DNA of 39,311 nt from Leptospirales bacterium. GTDB lineage: Bacteria; Spirochaetota; Leptospiria; Leptospirales; Leptonemataceae. Below, in pieces: positions 8,015 to 16,892 of this stretch. The notes beneath the pieces are model-generated. The model ran no database searches, was not told where the DNA came from, and saw nothing but the letters and a program-made list of their open reading frames with translations. The translations under genes were made by a program, and so were the position numbers. The first letter of the stretch is position 1. Every line of letters starts with the position of its first letter. Location: positions 1 to 39,311 of the forward strand of contig JAIBBN010000023.1 of NCBI GenBank assembly GCA_019694655.1, given 5' to 3'.

Positions 8015-10038
8015 AACTCGAACGATCCGGCGGTCGCGCTCCATCGGATAATCGATGGCCATGGCGAAATCGCCGCAAGTCCTCGGGCCTGACTGCTCGC
8101 ATGCTGCTGCCGTTCTTGCTGCTTACTTGCCAGCTCTGGCGCTGCCAGCCACAGATGGCGGCAGAGTCGCCAGTCCCCGTGCGTACGCTGGAACTTTCTG
8201 CTCTGAACGAACGGCATGAAATCAATGCCGGCGAGGCGCAAGTACTGATCGATCCGGGGGCGACGCTCAGCGCCGACGATGCTGCGTCGAGTCCCGCCTG
8301 GCAAGACTGGCCCAGGCCCGCCGTCAATCTAGGATTGACCTCGGCGGCGGTATGGGTCCGTTTGCGCGTCGCTCATCACGGCAATGCGCCGCTTACGCGC
8401 TTACTGCTGGCGGAGAACGCCCGTCTCTGGGAACTGGAACTCTATCGCGTGGATCACAATCGTACGGCAATGCTGGCTCGCAGCGGCGCCAGCCAGGACG
8501 CCGCTACTGTTTCGCTGGCTTTCCCCTATTATGCATTTCCGCTTACGCTCCAGCCTCAGGAAAGCATAGAGCTTCTGCTTCGTGCGCAACATCGAACTAC
8601 GCTGCAATTGCCGCTGGCTATTGTACCACAATCAGCGCTCCTCGACGGCGGCCGCGCTTTTGCGTGGGGCTATGGTCTGATTTTTGGGGCTCTGGCAGCG
8701 CTGGCCCTCTATCACCTGTTCATTTACCTTGCTGTGCGCGATCGTAACAGCATTTTGTATGTACTGATTGTTGTATTTATGATATTATTTACGGCTGGCT
8801 TTGCCGGCCTGACCCAGCGCTGGCTGTTCCTGGGCCAGGCAGACCTGGATAGCAGATTTTTGCCGGCCATTGGCGCCCTTGGTCTGGCCCTGGTGGCATT
8901 TTTTACCGCCGACTATTTTCACGCCGCTTCGGCGCTGCCGCTTGGCGCGCGGCTATTGCACTGGATCATTGCCGGCCTGCTGCTGGCAGCAGTACTGTCA
9001 ATGGCCGGCTGGGTGCGTGCGGCTACGGGCCTGGCCATAGTATGCTCCTTTGTTCTGGCGCCAGCCTCGATCTGGATTGCTCTGACGCGCATGCGTCGCG
9101 GCTTTCGGCCGGCCCGGCCTTATCTGATTGCCTGGGGCGTATTTTTCCTGGCCACGACGCTGCATGGAGTTATGCAACTGGGCGGATTCACCTTGCTCTT
9201 CTGGCTGCAGCATGGTCTGGCAATTGGCGCCGTTGTCAGCGCCGCCCTGCTGTCGCTGGGCGTTGGTTCGCGGCTGCGTTCGCAGGAGCTGGAGCGCGCC
9301 GAAATCAGCGCCGAGCTATCTCTTGCACGCGAGATTCAGCTGGCGCTTTTGCCGGTGCAACTTCCAGATCAGGAACTGTTGGCCGTTGCGTATCATTATG
9401 AGCCAATGCATTTGATTGGCGGCGACCTGGTCGATGTTCATTTGCGCGGCGATCGAGCATTGTTCATTGTTGCCGATGTCTCCGGGCATGGCGTACCGGC
9501 GGCTTTGCTTTCCACGGCGATCAAGGCAGCGCTGCCCCCCTGCTATGAGCTGGCAGCCGATCCGGCGGCGCTATTGACGCGCCTGCATCGCGGCGTTCTG
9601 GACCGCATGGCCGGACGTCATTTTACGGCCTGTGTGGCCAGTTTCAGCGTCCAGGATGGGGCGCTCACGGTCGCGGCCGCCGGCGCGCCGCCGCCAATGT
9701 TGCTCAGTCGTGACGGAGACGTTGTAGAACTGGAAGCTCTCGGTCCGGTAATCCATCCGCAAATCGATCCAATCTGGGAGAACCAGCGGTTCCAGCTGCA
9801 ATCCGGAGATCGAATTCTGATGTATACCGATGGCGTCGTAGAGGCGGAAAACGAGTATGGCGATCGCTTCAGAGAAGAGCGACTGGTTTCGCTGCTGGAG
9901 CGCTGCGGAGCGCTGAGCCCGGACCAGGTATGCGAACGTATCCTGCGCGAGCTGCGGCACTTTGTTGGCTTTGAGCGCGGTTTGCAGGATGACGTGACTC
10001 TGATGTGCTTCGAGCGACGTCGAACATCGCTGGACTAG
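8011..10038 (+). CDS. 7TMR-DISM receptor with SpoIIE/PP2C-type phosphatase output
   Basis: This 675-aa transmembrane signalling protein has an N-terminal hydrophobic signal (MLLPFLLLTCQLW near residue 31), an extracytoplasmic DISMED2-type beta domain (~55-200), seven membrane helices (~215-420) beginning FAWGYGLIFGALAALALYHL, and a cytoplasmic PP2C/SpoIIE phosphatase domain (~440-670). Phosphatase motifs are AREIQLALLP, GGDLVDVH (~469), VADVSGHGVPAALLST (~487), YTDGVVEAENEYGDRF (~607) and DDVTLMCF (~660), which carry the metal-binding aspartates. GTG 8011 overlaps the previous stop (GTGA); ATG 8101 would remove 30 mostly basic residues and is an alternative start. As last gene of the trehalose operon it probably dephosphorylates an anti-sigma-antagonist-type partner, but no such partner is in this window. 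Confidence 0.88.
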   Translation: MKLERSGGRAPSDNRWPWRNRRKSSGLTARMLLPFLLLTCQLWRCQPQMAAESPVPVRTLELSALNERHEINAGEAQVLIDPGATLSADDAASSPAWQDWPRPAVNLGLTSAAVWVRLRVAHHGNAPLTRLLLAENARLWELELYRVDHNRTAMLARSGASQDAATVSLAFPYYAFPLTLQPQESIELLLRAQHRTTLQLPLAIVPQSALLDGGRAFAWGYGLIFGALAALALYHLFIYLAVRDRNSILYVLIVVFMILFTAGFAGLTQRWLFLGQADLDSRFLPAIGALGLALVAFFTADYFHAASALPLGARLLHWIIAGLLLAAVLSMAGWVRAATGLAIVCSFVLAPASIWIALTRMRRGFRPARPYLIAWGVFFLATTLHGVMQLGGFTLLFWLQHGLAIGAVVSAALLSLGVGSRLRSQELERAEISAELSLAREIQLALLPVQLPDQELLAVAYHYEPMHLIGGDLVDVHLRGDRALFIVADVSGHGVPAALLSTAIKAALPPCYELAADPAALLTRLHRGVLDRMAGRHFTACVASFSVQDGALTVAAAGAPPPMLLSRDGDVVELEALGPVIHPQIDPIWENQRFQLQSGDRILMYTDGVVEAENEYGDRFREERLVSLLERCGALSPDQVCERILRELRHFVGFERGLQDDVTLMCFERRRTSLD

Positions 10039-10676
10039 TTGGCTGGACAAGCGTTGGAAAAATCCACCACGCAAACGGGAGAATAGCGGCTGTGTTCAGC
10101 GCAAGCCGCGCCGGTGAAGCGGAATTCTTGATTGAACATATTGGCGCGGTGGCCCCGTTCAGGCACCCCATCATCTATCAAGAACTGCAGCGCAATTGCC
10201 AGTCCGCCATCGTCGCCAAAAAGAATGCCATAGCTGATGTTTTCAGCCAGAGCGCTGGCGCGCACGCCTTCCCGCATCATACGATCAAAGGGCGAACTGC
10301 CATCGGAACCCTCGTGGCCAAGGGCGCCGCTGCTGGATTGATCGCGAGCATGTCTCGTTGCCGACCGTTCCAGCGCCGGGCATCGTTGCAAAGGGGGCGC
10401 CGTTGCTTGCTGGCCGACAAAATCCAAAGCCTCCTGCACTGCGCTGGCCCCCTCATGCATTTGGATGCGACGTGTCCCGACGGTAAGAATGTTTCCGTCA
10501 AAGGCGCTCAGCAAGTTGCGCAGAGCCGATGAAATGGACCGCGGGTTAGTTCTCAGTGTGTTGCTGCGCGTTACAATGTCGCTGGAAATTTGCTGCAGGT
10601 TGGGGCCCGCCCACAGACCCGGCGCCGCAATTGCAAAAAATAGCATGGTTGCCGCCGCTGACCAAGCCCGTCGCAT
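10035..10676 (-). CDS. Secreted CAP/SCP-domain protein
   Basis: The 213-aa protein begins with a signal peptide (RRAWSAAATMLFFAIAAPGLWAG) and is predicted to be exported. The mature part carries a YkwD-like CAP (cysteine-rich secretory/allergen V5) domain: ALDFVGQQ, CPALERSATRHARDQ, LGHEGSDGSSPFDRM, AENISYG and PERGHRANMF. The two histidines (HEG and GHR) and the glutamate of AEN match the conserved CAP cavity residues. Enzymatic function of bacterial CAP proteins is not established. Its TAG stop overlaps the stop of the convergent phosphatase gene within a single CTAG. The ATG at 10676 is followed directly by the signal peptide, which supports the start. Confidence 0.85.
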   Translation of the reverse strand: MRRAWSAAATMLFFAIAAPGLWAGPNLQQISSDIVTRSNTLRTNPRSISSALRNLLSAFDGNILTVGTRRIQMHEGASAVQEALDFVGQQATAPPLQRCPALERSATRHARDQSSSGALGHEGSDGSSPFDRMMREGVRASALAENISYGILFGDDGGLAIALQFLIDDGVPERGHRANMFNQEFRFTGAACAEHSRYSPVCVVDFSNACPAN

Positions 10677-10917
10677 GTCTGCAACGAACTCAATGCGCGG
10701 CGCCTGTCAAGTGAATCGCGCTGCCCGGAGGCCATTCCGGTTAATAAGTGCCGGACATCTGTTGCAAATGAGCAATGGCCTACACATGTCCGTCGCGGCG
10801 CGGGACCCTCGATGTGCAATTTTGCTCTGAAGATTTCTGATAGTCGCGCAACGAGCCAGTTCATTCAAGCAATTGGCGGCCTTCGAGCCTAAGCTTCGTT
10901 CCAGAGAAGCAAAAACC

Positions 10918-11137
10918 ATGAACCTCAAAGCAGCCTTGCCAGAGCTGGACGATCGCTATCTGCGCCAGCTGCAGCGCGAATTTCCTGGCGTTTCACATTT
11001 TTGCGGATACGGAGCTGCCACATCCGATCTTTGCCGGCTTTGCACGCCATTTGCTCAATCGCAACTTGCGTCTGATTCGCGAGGGCCGGCGGAAGCCTCG
11101 TCAATATTCGCAGGGGGCCAGGTCGTCCGTCGCGTGA
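10918..11137 (+). pseudogene. Possible frameshifted small gene
   Basis: An ATG at 10918 follows a plausible ribosome site (AGAGAAG) and opens MNLKAALPELDDRYLRQLQREF in one frame. If the C at 10984 is skipped, the reading continues as LAFHIFADTELPHPIFAGFA and on to a TGA at 11135-11137, giving about 72 codons that look protein-like. The unshifted frame runs to 11181 but turns into unlikely sequence. I do not recognise the product, and the last ~80 bp overlap the convergent thioredoxin-like gene. The ~240 bp before it (10677-10917) holds the promoter side of the CAP-domain gene and no other supported gene. Confidence 0.25.
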
Positions 11138-11429
11138 AAATGCGCAGCAGCTTCGCCGCTGACGGCGCGCCGTGCGCCTGACCGTTTTCGTCGCGATAGA
11201 TGCGGCAGCAGTCAGCGGTAGGCGCGCCGCTGCCAGGCTCGACGTCTGCGCCATCAACAAGTATGCTTGGAGAGCCGAAGTTCATCGCATAGCCTGGCGC
11301 AGCCGGATCTTGCCGGCAATGTTCCAGGTATTCGATGGCAATGTTTGCCGCTGCTGCGGCAGATCGAATCGTCTGGCGCGCCTCTTCCAGGTGCGGACAA
11401 TCTGCATCAAAGATCAGTTCCACTTTCAT
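11055..11429 (-). CDS. Thioredoxin-like protein of the metal-resistance type
   Basis: The 124-aa protein resembles the small thioredoxin-fold proteins often found beside mercury and other metal-resistance genes. Visible features are VELIFDADCPHLEEAR with the first Cys at 11, the cis-Pro-like GSPSILVDGADV (52-63), and a vicinal Cys pair at 74-75 (TADCCRIY); another Cys lies at 38. The single Cys in DADCP in place of a CxxC motif argues against a general thioredoxin. The last ~25 residues beyond KLLRIF look like a run-on tail and overlap a possible frameshifted gene on the other strand. A role in binding or reducing thiophilic metals is inference from family context and from the neighbouring metal cluster. 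Confidence 0.7.
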   Translation of the reverse strand: MKVELIFDADCPHLEEARQTIRSAAAAANIAIEYLEHCRQDPAAPGYAMNFGSPSILVDGADVEPGSGAPTADCCRIYRDENGQAHGAPSAAKLLRIFTRRTTWPPANIDEASAGPRESDASCD

Positions 11430-11507
11430 CTAAATACAAATCCGTTGTACATAGTTTGCTTCACTCATCGAAGCTGAGGCCGAGCGTGTGGCCGGCGCAA
11501 GCAATCC

Positions 11508-13379
11508 TTACATCGGCTCAAGACGCGGACCATTGACCCACCACATGCGTATCTCCCCGCGGTTCTTGATGGCAATAGAACCGCGCGCCTCGCCTTCAAA
11601 AGCATGCTGAACAAGTCGCCAGGTGTCTTCAGAAACATTGACTCTGCCAACTTCGCCGGCGGCCTCCAGGCGATTGGCCACGTTCACGGCATCGCCCCAG
11701 ATATCGTAAGCGAACTTGTGCTCGCCGACAACGCCGGCAACAACCGGTCCAGAATGAAGGCCAACGCGGATTCGCCAGGGGGCCTTGCCAAAAAGGGTCC
11801 TGCGTCGCGCCTCCGCTTCGACATAGTCTTGCATATCCAGTGCAGCGCGTACCGCACTGGCGGCGCTGTTTTCACGAGGATGGGGGACCCCGCTCACGGC
11901 CATGTAGGCGTCGCCTATGGTCTTGATTTTCTCCAGGCCGTGGCGGGTCATGATGTGGTCGAAGGCCACAAAATAATCGTTCAATATGTGAACAATTTCC
12001 TCGGGCGACAGAGAACGGACGAGCGTTGTAAAGCCGGCAAAATCGGAAAAAAGGACCGTGGCGGCGCCGTAGCTTCTGGGCTCCGACCGACCGTGCAGTT
12101 TGAGTTCTTCGGCCGTATCGGCCGGCAGAATGTTTAGCAGCAGCTCCTGCGTTCGGTCCTTTTCGCGGGCCAGTTCAGCGGTCCTTTCGCGCACCTGCTT
12201 TTCCAGGTCTTCGACAAAAGCTTCTTGCAGGCGTATGATTTCCGCCTGCTTGGCATGTGCATCGCGCTCTGCCTCACGAAGCGGAGTAACGTCGCGACTC
12301 ATGCTGATGATACCCAGCGGATTTCCCTGGTCATCAAAGAGCAGGTCCATCGACTGGAAGGCCTCAAAGTCCCGTTCCTCGCCCTCGACGATCAGTCGCC
12401 TGTGCTTCGTTTCTCCCGACCAGTGTCCCAGATCGCGCAGGCCGGCCACGATCGCCTGGCTGAGCTCGGCCGAAGGGCGCGCCAGCAGGTCCAGGTTTTG
12501 ACCGGATATCTGAGCGGGGTCGCGACCATACAATCTTCCAGCCGCACGGTTGGCAAAGAGGATCGTACCGCTCAGGTCGGCCAGAACAATGGACTCCGAG
12601 CTTCCCTCTACAATCTGCCGGTACATCCGAAAATGCCGGGTGGCGTCGTCGCTCAAGGCGCTTTCCGCCTGGGCCGCGCCGCTATCGCTGCGAATATGCA
12701 CAACAATTCCCAGCGGATGTCCTGTTGGATCAAACACCAGGACGCATCGCGTCGTGAGGCGCAGACCGCTTCGCGTTCTGGCGACAAGATCGGCGGACCC
12801 TATTTCAGATAATTTTGCCGGAAGATCGATGCCGGGGTCTTCGAAACTCAGGCAGTCATCAAGCGTTCCGCCGTCGGTGGCGCCGGCAAAGAATTCGCAG
12901 ATTTCGTTTGCCGCCTGATTGGAGTAAAGCACGCGACCCTGAAGATCGGCGACCATCGCCGGTTCTGGAGTTGAAAGAGCAAATCGCTCAAGGAGCAGCG
13001 CCTTCATCTCCATCGTTTGCAGATCTTCCAGCTGCGGATGCCAGAAGATCAGCCACTGTCTGCGTCGCGCGTCCCAGGCGCCATGCAGGCGCGCCGGCAG
13101 CGCGCTTTGCCCATCGACTTGTGGAAAGCGGGCCTGAAGTTGGCCCCAGAGATCGGTGCGGTCCGGGGCCTGCAGCGCATAGCGAGCCTGATCCAGCTCC
13201 GCTTCAAGCACCAGGCCGCACTCCAGCAAATTGCCAGCATCTCCGCGCGCCGCCAGATAGGCCGATAGAGGACCGCCCGAAGAAACAATGACGCCCGATG
13301 GTTCGACAAAAGCAAAGGGCAGGCCAGGAAGGTCGCGTCGCAGCGAAAGTCTGATGGGCGATTCCGGGTCCTTATGCAT
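11508..13379 (-). CDS. PAS-PAS class III adenylate cyclase
   Basis: The 623-aa cytoplasmic protein makes cyclic nucleotide in response to a PAS-domain signal. After an N-terminal sensor-like part it has two PAS domains (around FALSTPEPAMVADLQGRVLY and EGSSESIVLADLSGTILFAN), a coiled coil (QEAFVEDLEKQVRERTAEL) and a C-terminal class III cyclase domain. Catalytic features are FSDFAGF near 445 and IGDAYMA (metal aspartates), the Lys of KIKTIGD and the Asp of YDIWGDAVNVANRL. Lys plus Asp at these positions point to ATP rather than GTP. The start is taken as ATG 13379 (MHKDPES); the frame runs further upstream into the divergent peroxiredoxin gene. No membrane helix is seen. The PAS ligands are unknown. 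Confidence 0.9.
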   Translation of the reverse strand: MHKDPESPIRLSLRRDLPGLPFAFVEPSGVIVSSGGPLSAYLAARGDAGNLLECGLVLEAELDQARYALQAPDRTDLWGQLQARFPQVDGQSALPARLHGAWDARRRQWLIFWHPQLEDLQTMEMKALLLERFALSTPEPAMVADLQGRVLYSNQAANEICEFFAGATDGGTLDDCLSFEDPGIDLPAKLSEIGSADLVARTRSGLRLTTRCVLVFDPTGHPLGIVVHIRSDSGAAQAESALSDDATRHFRMYRQIVEGSSESIVLADLSGTILFANRAAGRLYGRDPAQISGQNLDLLARPSAELSQAIVAGLRDLGHWSGETKHRRLIVEGEERDFEAFQSMDLLFDDQGNPLGIISMSRDVTPLREAERDAHAKQAEIIRLQEAFVEDLEKQVRERTAELAREKDRTQELLLNILPADTAEELKLHGRSEPRSYGAATVLFSDFAGFTTLVRSLSPEEIVHILNDYFVAFDHIMTRHGLEKIKTIGDAYMAVSGVPHPRENSAASAVRAALDMQDYVEAEARRRTLFGKAPWRIRVGLHSGPVVAGVVGEHKFAYDIWGDAVNVANRLEAAGEVGRVNVSEDTWRLVQHAFEGEARGSIAIKNRGEIRMWWVNGPRLEPM

Positions 13380-13400
13380 ATAGTGACTCAAGCACCTTAT

Positions 13401-13429
13401 TTGACGCCCAGACCTTTGATTGGTGATAC
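13401..13429 (+). promoter_or_regulatory. Possible sigma70-type promoter for the peroxiredoxin gene
   Basis: TTGACG (13401-13406) and a weak -10 TGATAC (13424-13429) are 17 bp apart, between the divergent cyclase and peroxiredoxin starts. The resulting leader before ATG 13443 would be very short, so this is only a candidate. Confidence 0.25.
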
Positions 13430-13442
13430 GGGAAACCTGTCC

Positions 13443-14159
13443 ATGAACCTGCAATCTGAACTTTCCAAATTTGCCGAACAGCTACAACAGAACGCCCCGC
13501 CGGAGCGCATCAGACTTTTTGAGACCTTTGTTGGCGCGCTGCAGAAGTCCGGAATAACGACCCTTGGACCGAAGAAGGGCGAGCAGATTGGCGATTTTGA
13601 GGTCGCCAATGTCTACAGTCTGCCAGCCGGCCGATCGCTGGGCGAGCGTATTCCCAATTTTTCGCTGCGCGACCACATGGATCGTCTGGTGCGTCTTTCA
13701 GATTTCCTGAGCAAGGGGCCGGTGGTGCTCAGCTTCTATCGCGGAAACTGGTGTCCTGCCTGCAACATTGAACTGCGTGCGCTGCAGCACAACCTGCCGC
13801 GCTTCAAGGAAGCGGGCGCGCAGCTGGTTGCAATCAGCAATGAAAGTCCCGATCAAAGCATTACTACGGCGGAGAAGCTGCAGCTTGAATTTGCCGTGCT
13901 TTCCGACCCTGGCGGACGGGTGGCGCGTCAATTCAAGCTGCTCTATCAATCTCCCGGTCAGGAACGTTTCTTCTCAGATGTGAACATTGCCGCCCACAAT
14001 GCGGACAGCGTGGCGCGCTTTGTGATTCCGGCGACCTATGTGATTGACCAGAACTATGTGGTTCGCTATGCCTTTGCCGATGCAAATTTCTTGCATCGCG
14101 CCGACATCGAAGAAGTGATTGCGGCGCTGCAATCTATCGCCGCCGGCGCGCCGCGCTGA
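13443..14159 (+). CDS. Peroxiredoxin, AhpC/TSA family
   Basis: The 238-aa thiol peroxidase reduces hydrogen or organic peroxides in the cytoplasm. The thioredoxin-fold core starts near GERIPNFSLRDH (67-78). The peroxidatic site is FYRGNWCPACNIELRAL, with Cys104 and Cys107 in a CxxC arrangement. QLVAISNESPDQ and FAVLSDPGGRVARQF follow, as in AhpC/TSA proteins. A helical N-terminal extension of ~65 residues precedes the core. I chose ATG 13443 (preceded by GGGAAA); an upstream ATG at 13374 overlaps the start of the divergent cyclase and adds unlikely residues. The gene is single on this strand, convergent with the radical SAM fusion, whose stop is 34 bp away. Confidence 0.88.
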   Translation: MNLQSELSKFAEQLQQNAPPERIRLFETFVGALQKSGITTLGPKKGEQIGDFEVANVYSLPAGRSLGERIPNFSLRDHMDRLVRLSDFLSKGPVVLSFYRGNWCPACNIELRALQHNLPRFKEAGAQLVAISNESPDQSITTAEKLQLEFAVLSDPGGRVARQFKLLYQSPGQERFFSDVNIAAHNADSVARFVIPATYVIDQNYVVRYAFADANFLHRADIEEVIAALQSIAAGAPR

Positions 14160-14193
14160 CTGCGAAGTCCGGGCGCCCGCGCAGCGCCCGTCG

Positions 14194-16656
14194 CTAGCAA
14201 CAGCCATCTTCCGTACTGCAGCAAACGTAGCTTTGAAATTCGGCGTCTGGATCGAGGATGGCGAAGCTGGAAGCATAGGGCGCTCGCGAGAGCTTGGCCA
14301 CGGTGTCGGTACAGATCTCGTAGGGTTCGCCGCGCAGGAACTGGTGGCCCTCTTCATCAACCAGCGCCTTCCCAGGTCCCAGGTAGACGGCCTTATGCCC
14401 GGCAAAAACACAGCCCGATTGCTTTTCAAATTTCCAGGCGCGCACTGTGACTGAGTAGAATGCGATGCCTTCGACAGTCTTCCAGTATTGCTTTGCCAGA
14501 AGTTCCAGTCCAAAGAAGCCGGCTCGCTCCAGCGTGGCATAGAGCTCGGGCTCGGTGAGCGCCCCGACCAGGCACTCGCCCCACAATTGCGGGTTCACTT
14601 TGAGATGAGCTGGAGCGTCAACCTCCGAAACGATATCGGAGAATACGATACGACCGTGATCGCGCAGCGTCTGCCACATGCCTTCAAAGACGCGCAGCTT
14701 GTCCGGCGAAAGATTGATCACACAATTTGACGTGATCAGGTCGACGCTGCGCGGCGGCAACGGAATCGATTCCAAAAACCCGCGCCGAAACTCAATATTG
14801 TCATAGCCCAGCGCCGCAGCCACCGTGGGTCGGTGTAGTTGAGCTACCTCCAGCATTTTGTCGGTCATATCGATGCCAATGGCGCGTCCCTGCGCGCCGG
14901 TCAGGCGCGAGGCGATAAATACATCGATGCCGGCGCCGGAACCCAGATCGACAATCGTCTCGCCCGGCTGAATGCCCGCTCGCGTGACCGGCGATCCACA
15001 GCCGTAAAATCGATCGATCACTTCTTTCGGAATGTGATCGATTACCGATGGATCGAAGCTGGTGGGGCAGCACAGTTCTGCCTGAGGAGTCGCGGCGGCA
15101 GCGCCATAAAACTCGCGCACTTTGGCCCGCGGCAGATCCACGTCAAAGGACAGGACGCAATTGGAATGTAGAGTAAGCACGCTCTTGTCCGCCAGACGCT
15201 CGTCAGCGGCGCCACAAGCTATAGCGCCGGCGCCCATGGCGTGCAGAATCAGAGGAGAGACATGACCGGAACGACGATTGACCCGATCACGCTTTTCGCG
15301 GCCAAGCTCGGTCATGGCATGGCGAATCAAGCTTCGAGTAAGCGGATAGTAGGGATCCTCGCCCAGAAAGGAGCCGCTGTAGAGATAGGCGTGCTCCAGA
15401 TCGCCGCCGCCGGTCAGGAAGCGAAAGGGGTCGGCGGCAACTCCTGGCTGATGAATCAGGCTGCACTGTCGCAGCTCCTGACAGATCTGTGACGCGCTCC
15501 AGATCCGGGCGAGCTCCGTTTCCAGAACGCTGCCGCAGATCAGCGGATCAAGGCCCGCCAGAGCGGCCGAGGGAAAAACGCGGCCGTCCGCGCCGACGCA
15601 AATCGATTCCCATCCCTGGTTGCCCAGGTCATAGCGCACGTGTGGAACGCCGTTTACACGACGGCGCGCGGCCTCCAGATTGTCGAAGGCAATGCCAGCG
15701 CTCTGCGCCGCACGAATTACAGCAGGCAGTCGCTCTCCAATTCTGGCGGCTGCCGGAAAAAAGCCGTTCTGTGCAGCAAGCGCTCGACCGCGTCGCAAGG
15801 ACCACATCAGATGAAAGCTGCTGGCGCCATGGCTGGCGACAATGGCCGGGATTTGCTCCAGCTCTGCAAGATTCTCCTCCGCCGCGACGCAGGTGGCCGA
15901 TACGGAGAATCCCATAGCGCTGAAGCGTTGCATCCCGGAGAGCGCTTGCTGCAACGCGCCCGGGCCGCGCATGGCGTCGTTGACCGCCGCAGAGGCGCCA
16001 TCGATTGAAATTTGAATCTTAAGGAGCTGTGTATCAAGCTCCTTAAGCCCGGCGACAATGGAGGGGCCCCATAGGCTGCCATTGGTCAGTACAATCGTTT
16101 CCAACTGCGCGTCGTGGGCGCGCCGCAGATGCTTCGTCAGATCTTTTCGTAGAAAGGGTTCGCCGCCAGTTATATAAAGACGCTCAATTCCAAGATGAAT
16201 TGCGTTCTCAACCAGCGCATCAATGCGTTCCTCGGAAAGACCGCGGTCGCCGCCGGGGCCGGACTCCACCAGGCAGTGCTGGCAGCTCAGATTGCAGTTG
16301 TTGTTGATTTGCAGCCACAATTCGCGCAGCCTCTCCGGAGGCGCGCTGGCCAGGCGGCCGGCATAGGATGCGACGTCCGTTGGCCTCTGAGCGGCCATTT
16401 TTGAGCGCTCCAGACTTGCTGCAAAATCATGGGCTTCAATCATGGCCCGCGCCGGCTCGATGCCCTCGCTGGCAATTCGCAAACCGGCCAGTTGGCCCAC
16501 GCTCAAGCCGGGCGTAGCAAGCAATGCCTGAATGGTTCGATGGCCAGCCTCTTCGACTACAATCCAGTTGGGCGCTTCCGGCGCCACGTAGTAGTGGAGG
16601 CCATCGTCGACAAAGTGGTAGACCGGGGCCATGAATAGCTTTGTACTACTTTCCAC
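14194..16656 (-). CDS. PqqD-like / radical SAM-SPASM / ArsM-type methyltransferase fusion
   Basis: This 820-aa protein joins three modules. Residues ~9-85 resemble a PqqD-type peptide-recognition domain. Residues ~108-400 form a radical SAM enzyme with the cluster motif CNLSCQHC (121-128), GGEP (164-167) and a SPASM-like region (~345-400, Cys353, 374, 392, 398). Residues ~500-745 are a SAM methyltransferase of the arsenite methyltransferase (ArsM) type: ELCC (529-530), FYGCGSP (Cys553), DLGSGAGIDVF, GIDMTDKMLEVA, SNCVINLS (Cys645) and GECLVGAL (Cys695), so the usual As(III)-binding cysteines are present. The C-terminus ends in two CC pairs (812-813, 819-820). GTG 16656 follows CGGAG with 7-nt spacing. 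Methylation plus radical modification of arsenic, as in arsenosugar synthesis, is inferred; a peptide substrate is an alternative. Confidence 0.82.
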   Translation of the reverse strand: MESSTKLFMAPVYHFVDDGLHYYVAPEAPNWIVVEEAGHRTIQALLATPGLSVGQLAGLRIASEGIEPARAMIEAHDFAASLERSKMAAQRPTDVASYAGRLASAPPERLRELWLQINNNCNLSCQHCLVESGPGGDRGLSEERIDALVENAIHLGIERLYITGGEPFLRKDLTKHLRRAHDAQLETIVLTNGSLWGPSIVAGLKELDTQLLKIQISIDGASAAVNDAMRGPGALQQALSGMQRFSAMGFSVSATCVAAEENLAELEQIPAIVASHGASSFHLMWSLRRGRALAAQNGFFPAAARIGERLPAVIRAAQSAGIAFDNLEAARRRVNGVPHVRYDLGNQGWESICVGADGRVFPSAALAGLDPLICGSVLETELARIWSASQICQELRQCSLIHQPGVAADPFRFLTGGGDLEHAYLYSGSFLGEDPYYPLTRSLIRHAMTELGREKRDRVNRRSGHVSPLILHAMGAGAIACGAADERLADKSVLTLHSNCVLSFDVDLPRAKVREFYGAAAATPQAELCCPTSFDPSVIDHIPKEVIDRFYGCGSPVTRAGIQPGETIVDLGSGAGIDVFIASRLTGAQGRAIGIDMTDKMLEVAQLHRPTVAAALGYDNIEFRRGFLESIPLPPRSVDLITSNCVINLSPDKLRVFEGMWQTLRDHGRIVFSDIVSEVDAPAHLKVNPQLWGECLVGALTEPELYATLERAGFFGLELLAKQYWKTVEGIAFYSVTVRAWKFEKQSGCVFAGHKAVYLGPGKALVDEEGHQFLRGEPYEICTDTVAKLSRAPYASSFAILDPDAEFQSYVCCSTEDGCC

Positions 16657-16892
16657 CTACAGACTCCGTATTGTCACTTGAGATGAATGGGCAAAAATCG
16701 CAGACCAAATGGCAGCGAAGCGCCGGTCAGCAATGATTTGGAAGGCGCCTGCGCACCACAGGTTACAGCATTTTTTCAGGACGGCAAATTGATGAATTCC
16801 TGCCAGCGTTCTGTCAACTCCACGGTCGGCAGAGTTATTCTTTCCGACCGTCCCATCGGTCGCAGTCGTAGTTCCAAATGAACTGGAAAGGA
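16657..16892. other. Gap between YnfA-like and radical SAM genes
   Basis: This 236-bp gap has lower GC than its neighbours. On the minus strand it is open for 79 codons (TTG at 16896 overlapping the YnfA stop; TAG at 16657-16659 directly before the radical SAM GTG), with a CCNLWC cysteine cluster. The frame has no ribosome site and third positions near 50% GC, so I do not call it a gene. A TTGACA (minus strand, 16812-16817) could be a -35 element for the fusion gene, but no good -10 follows. Confidence 0.35.
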
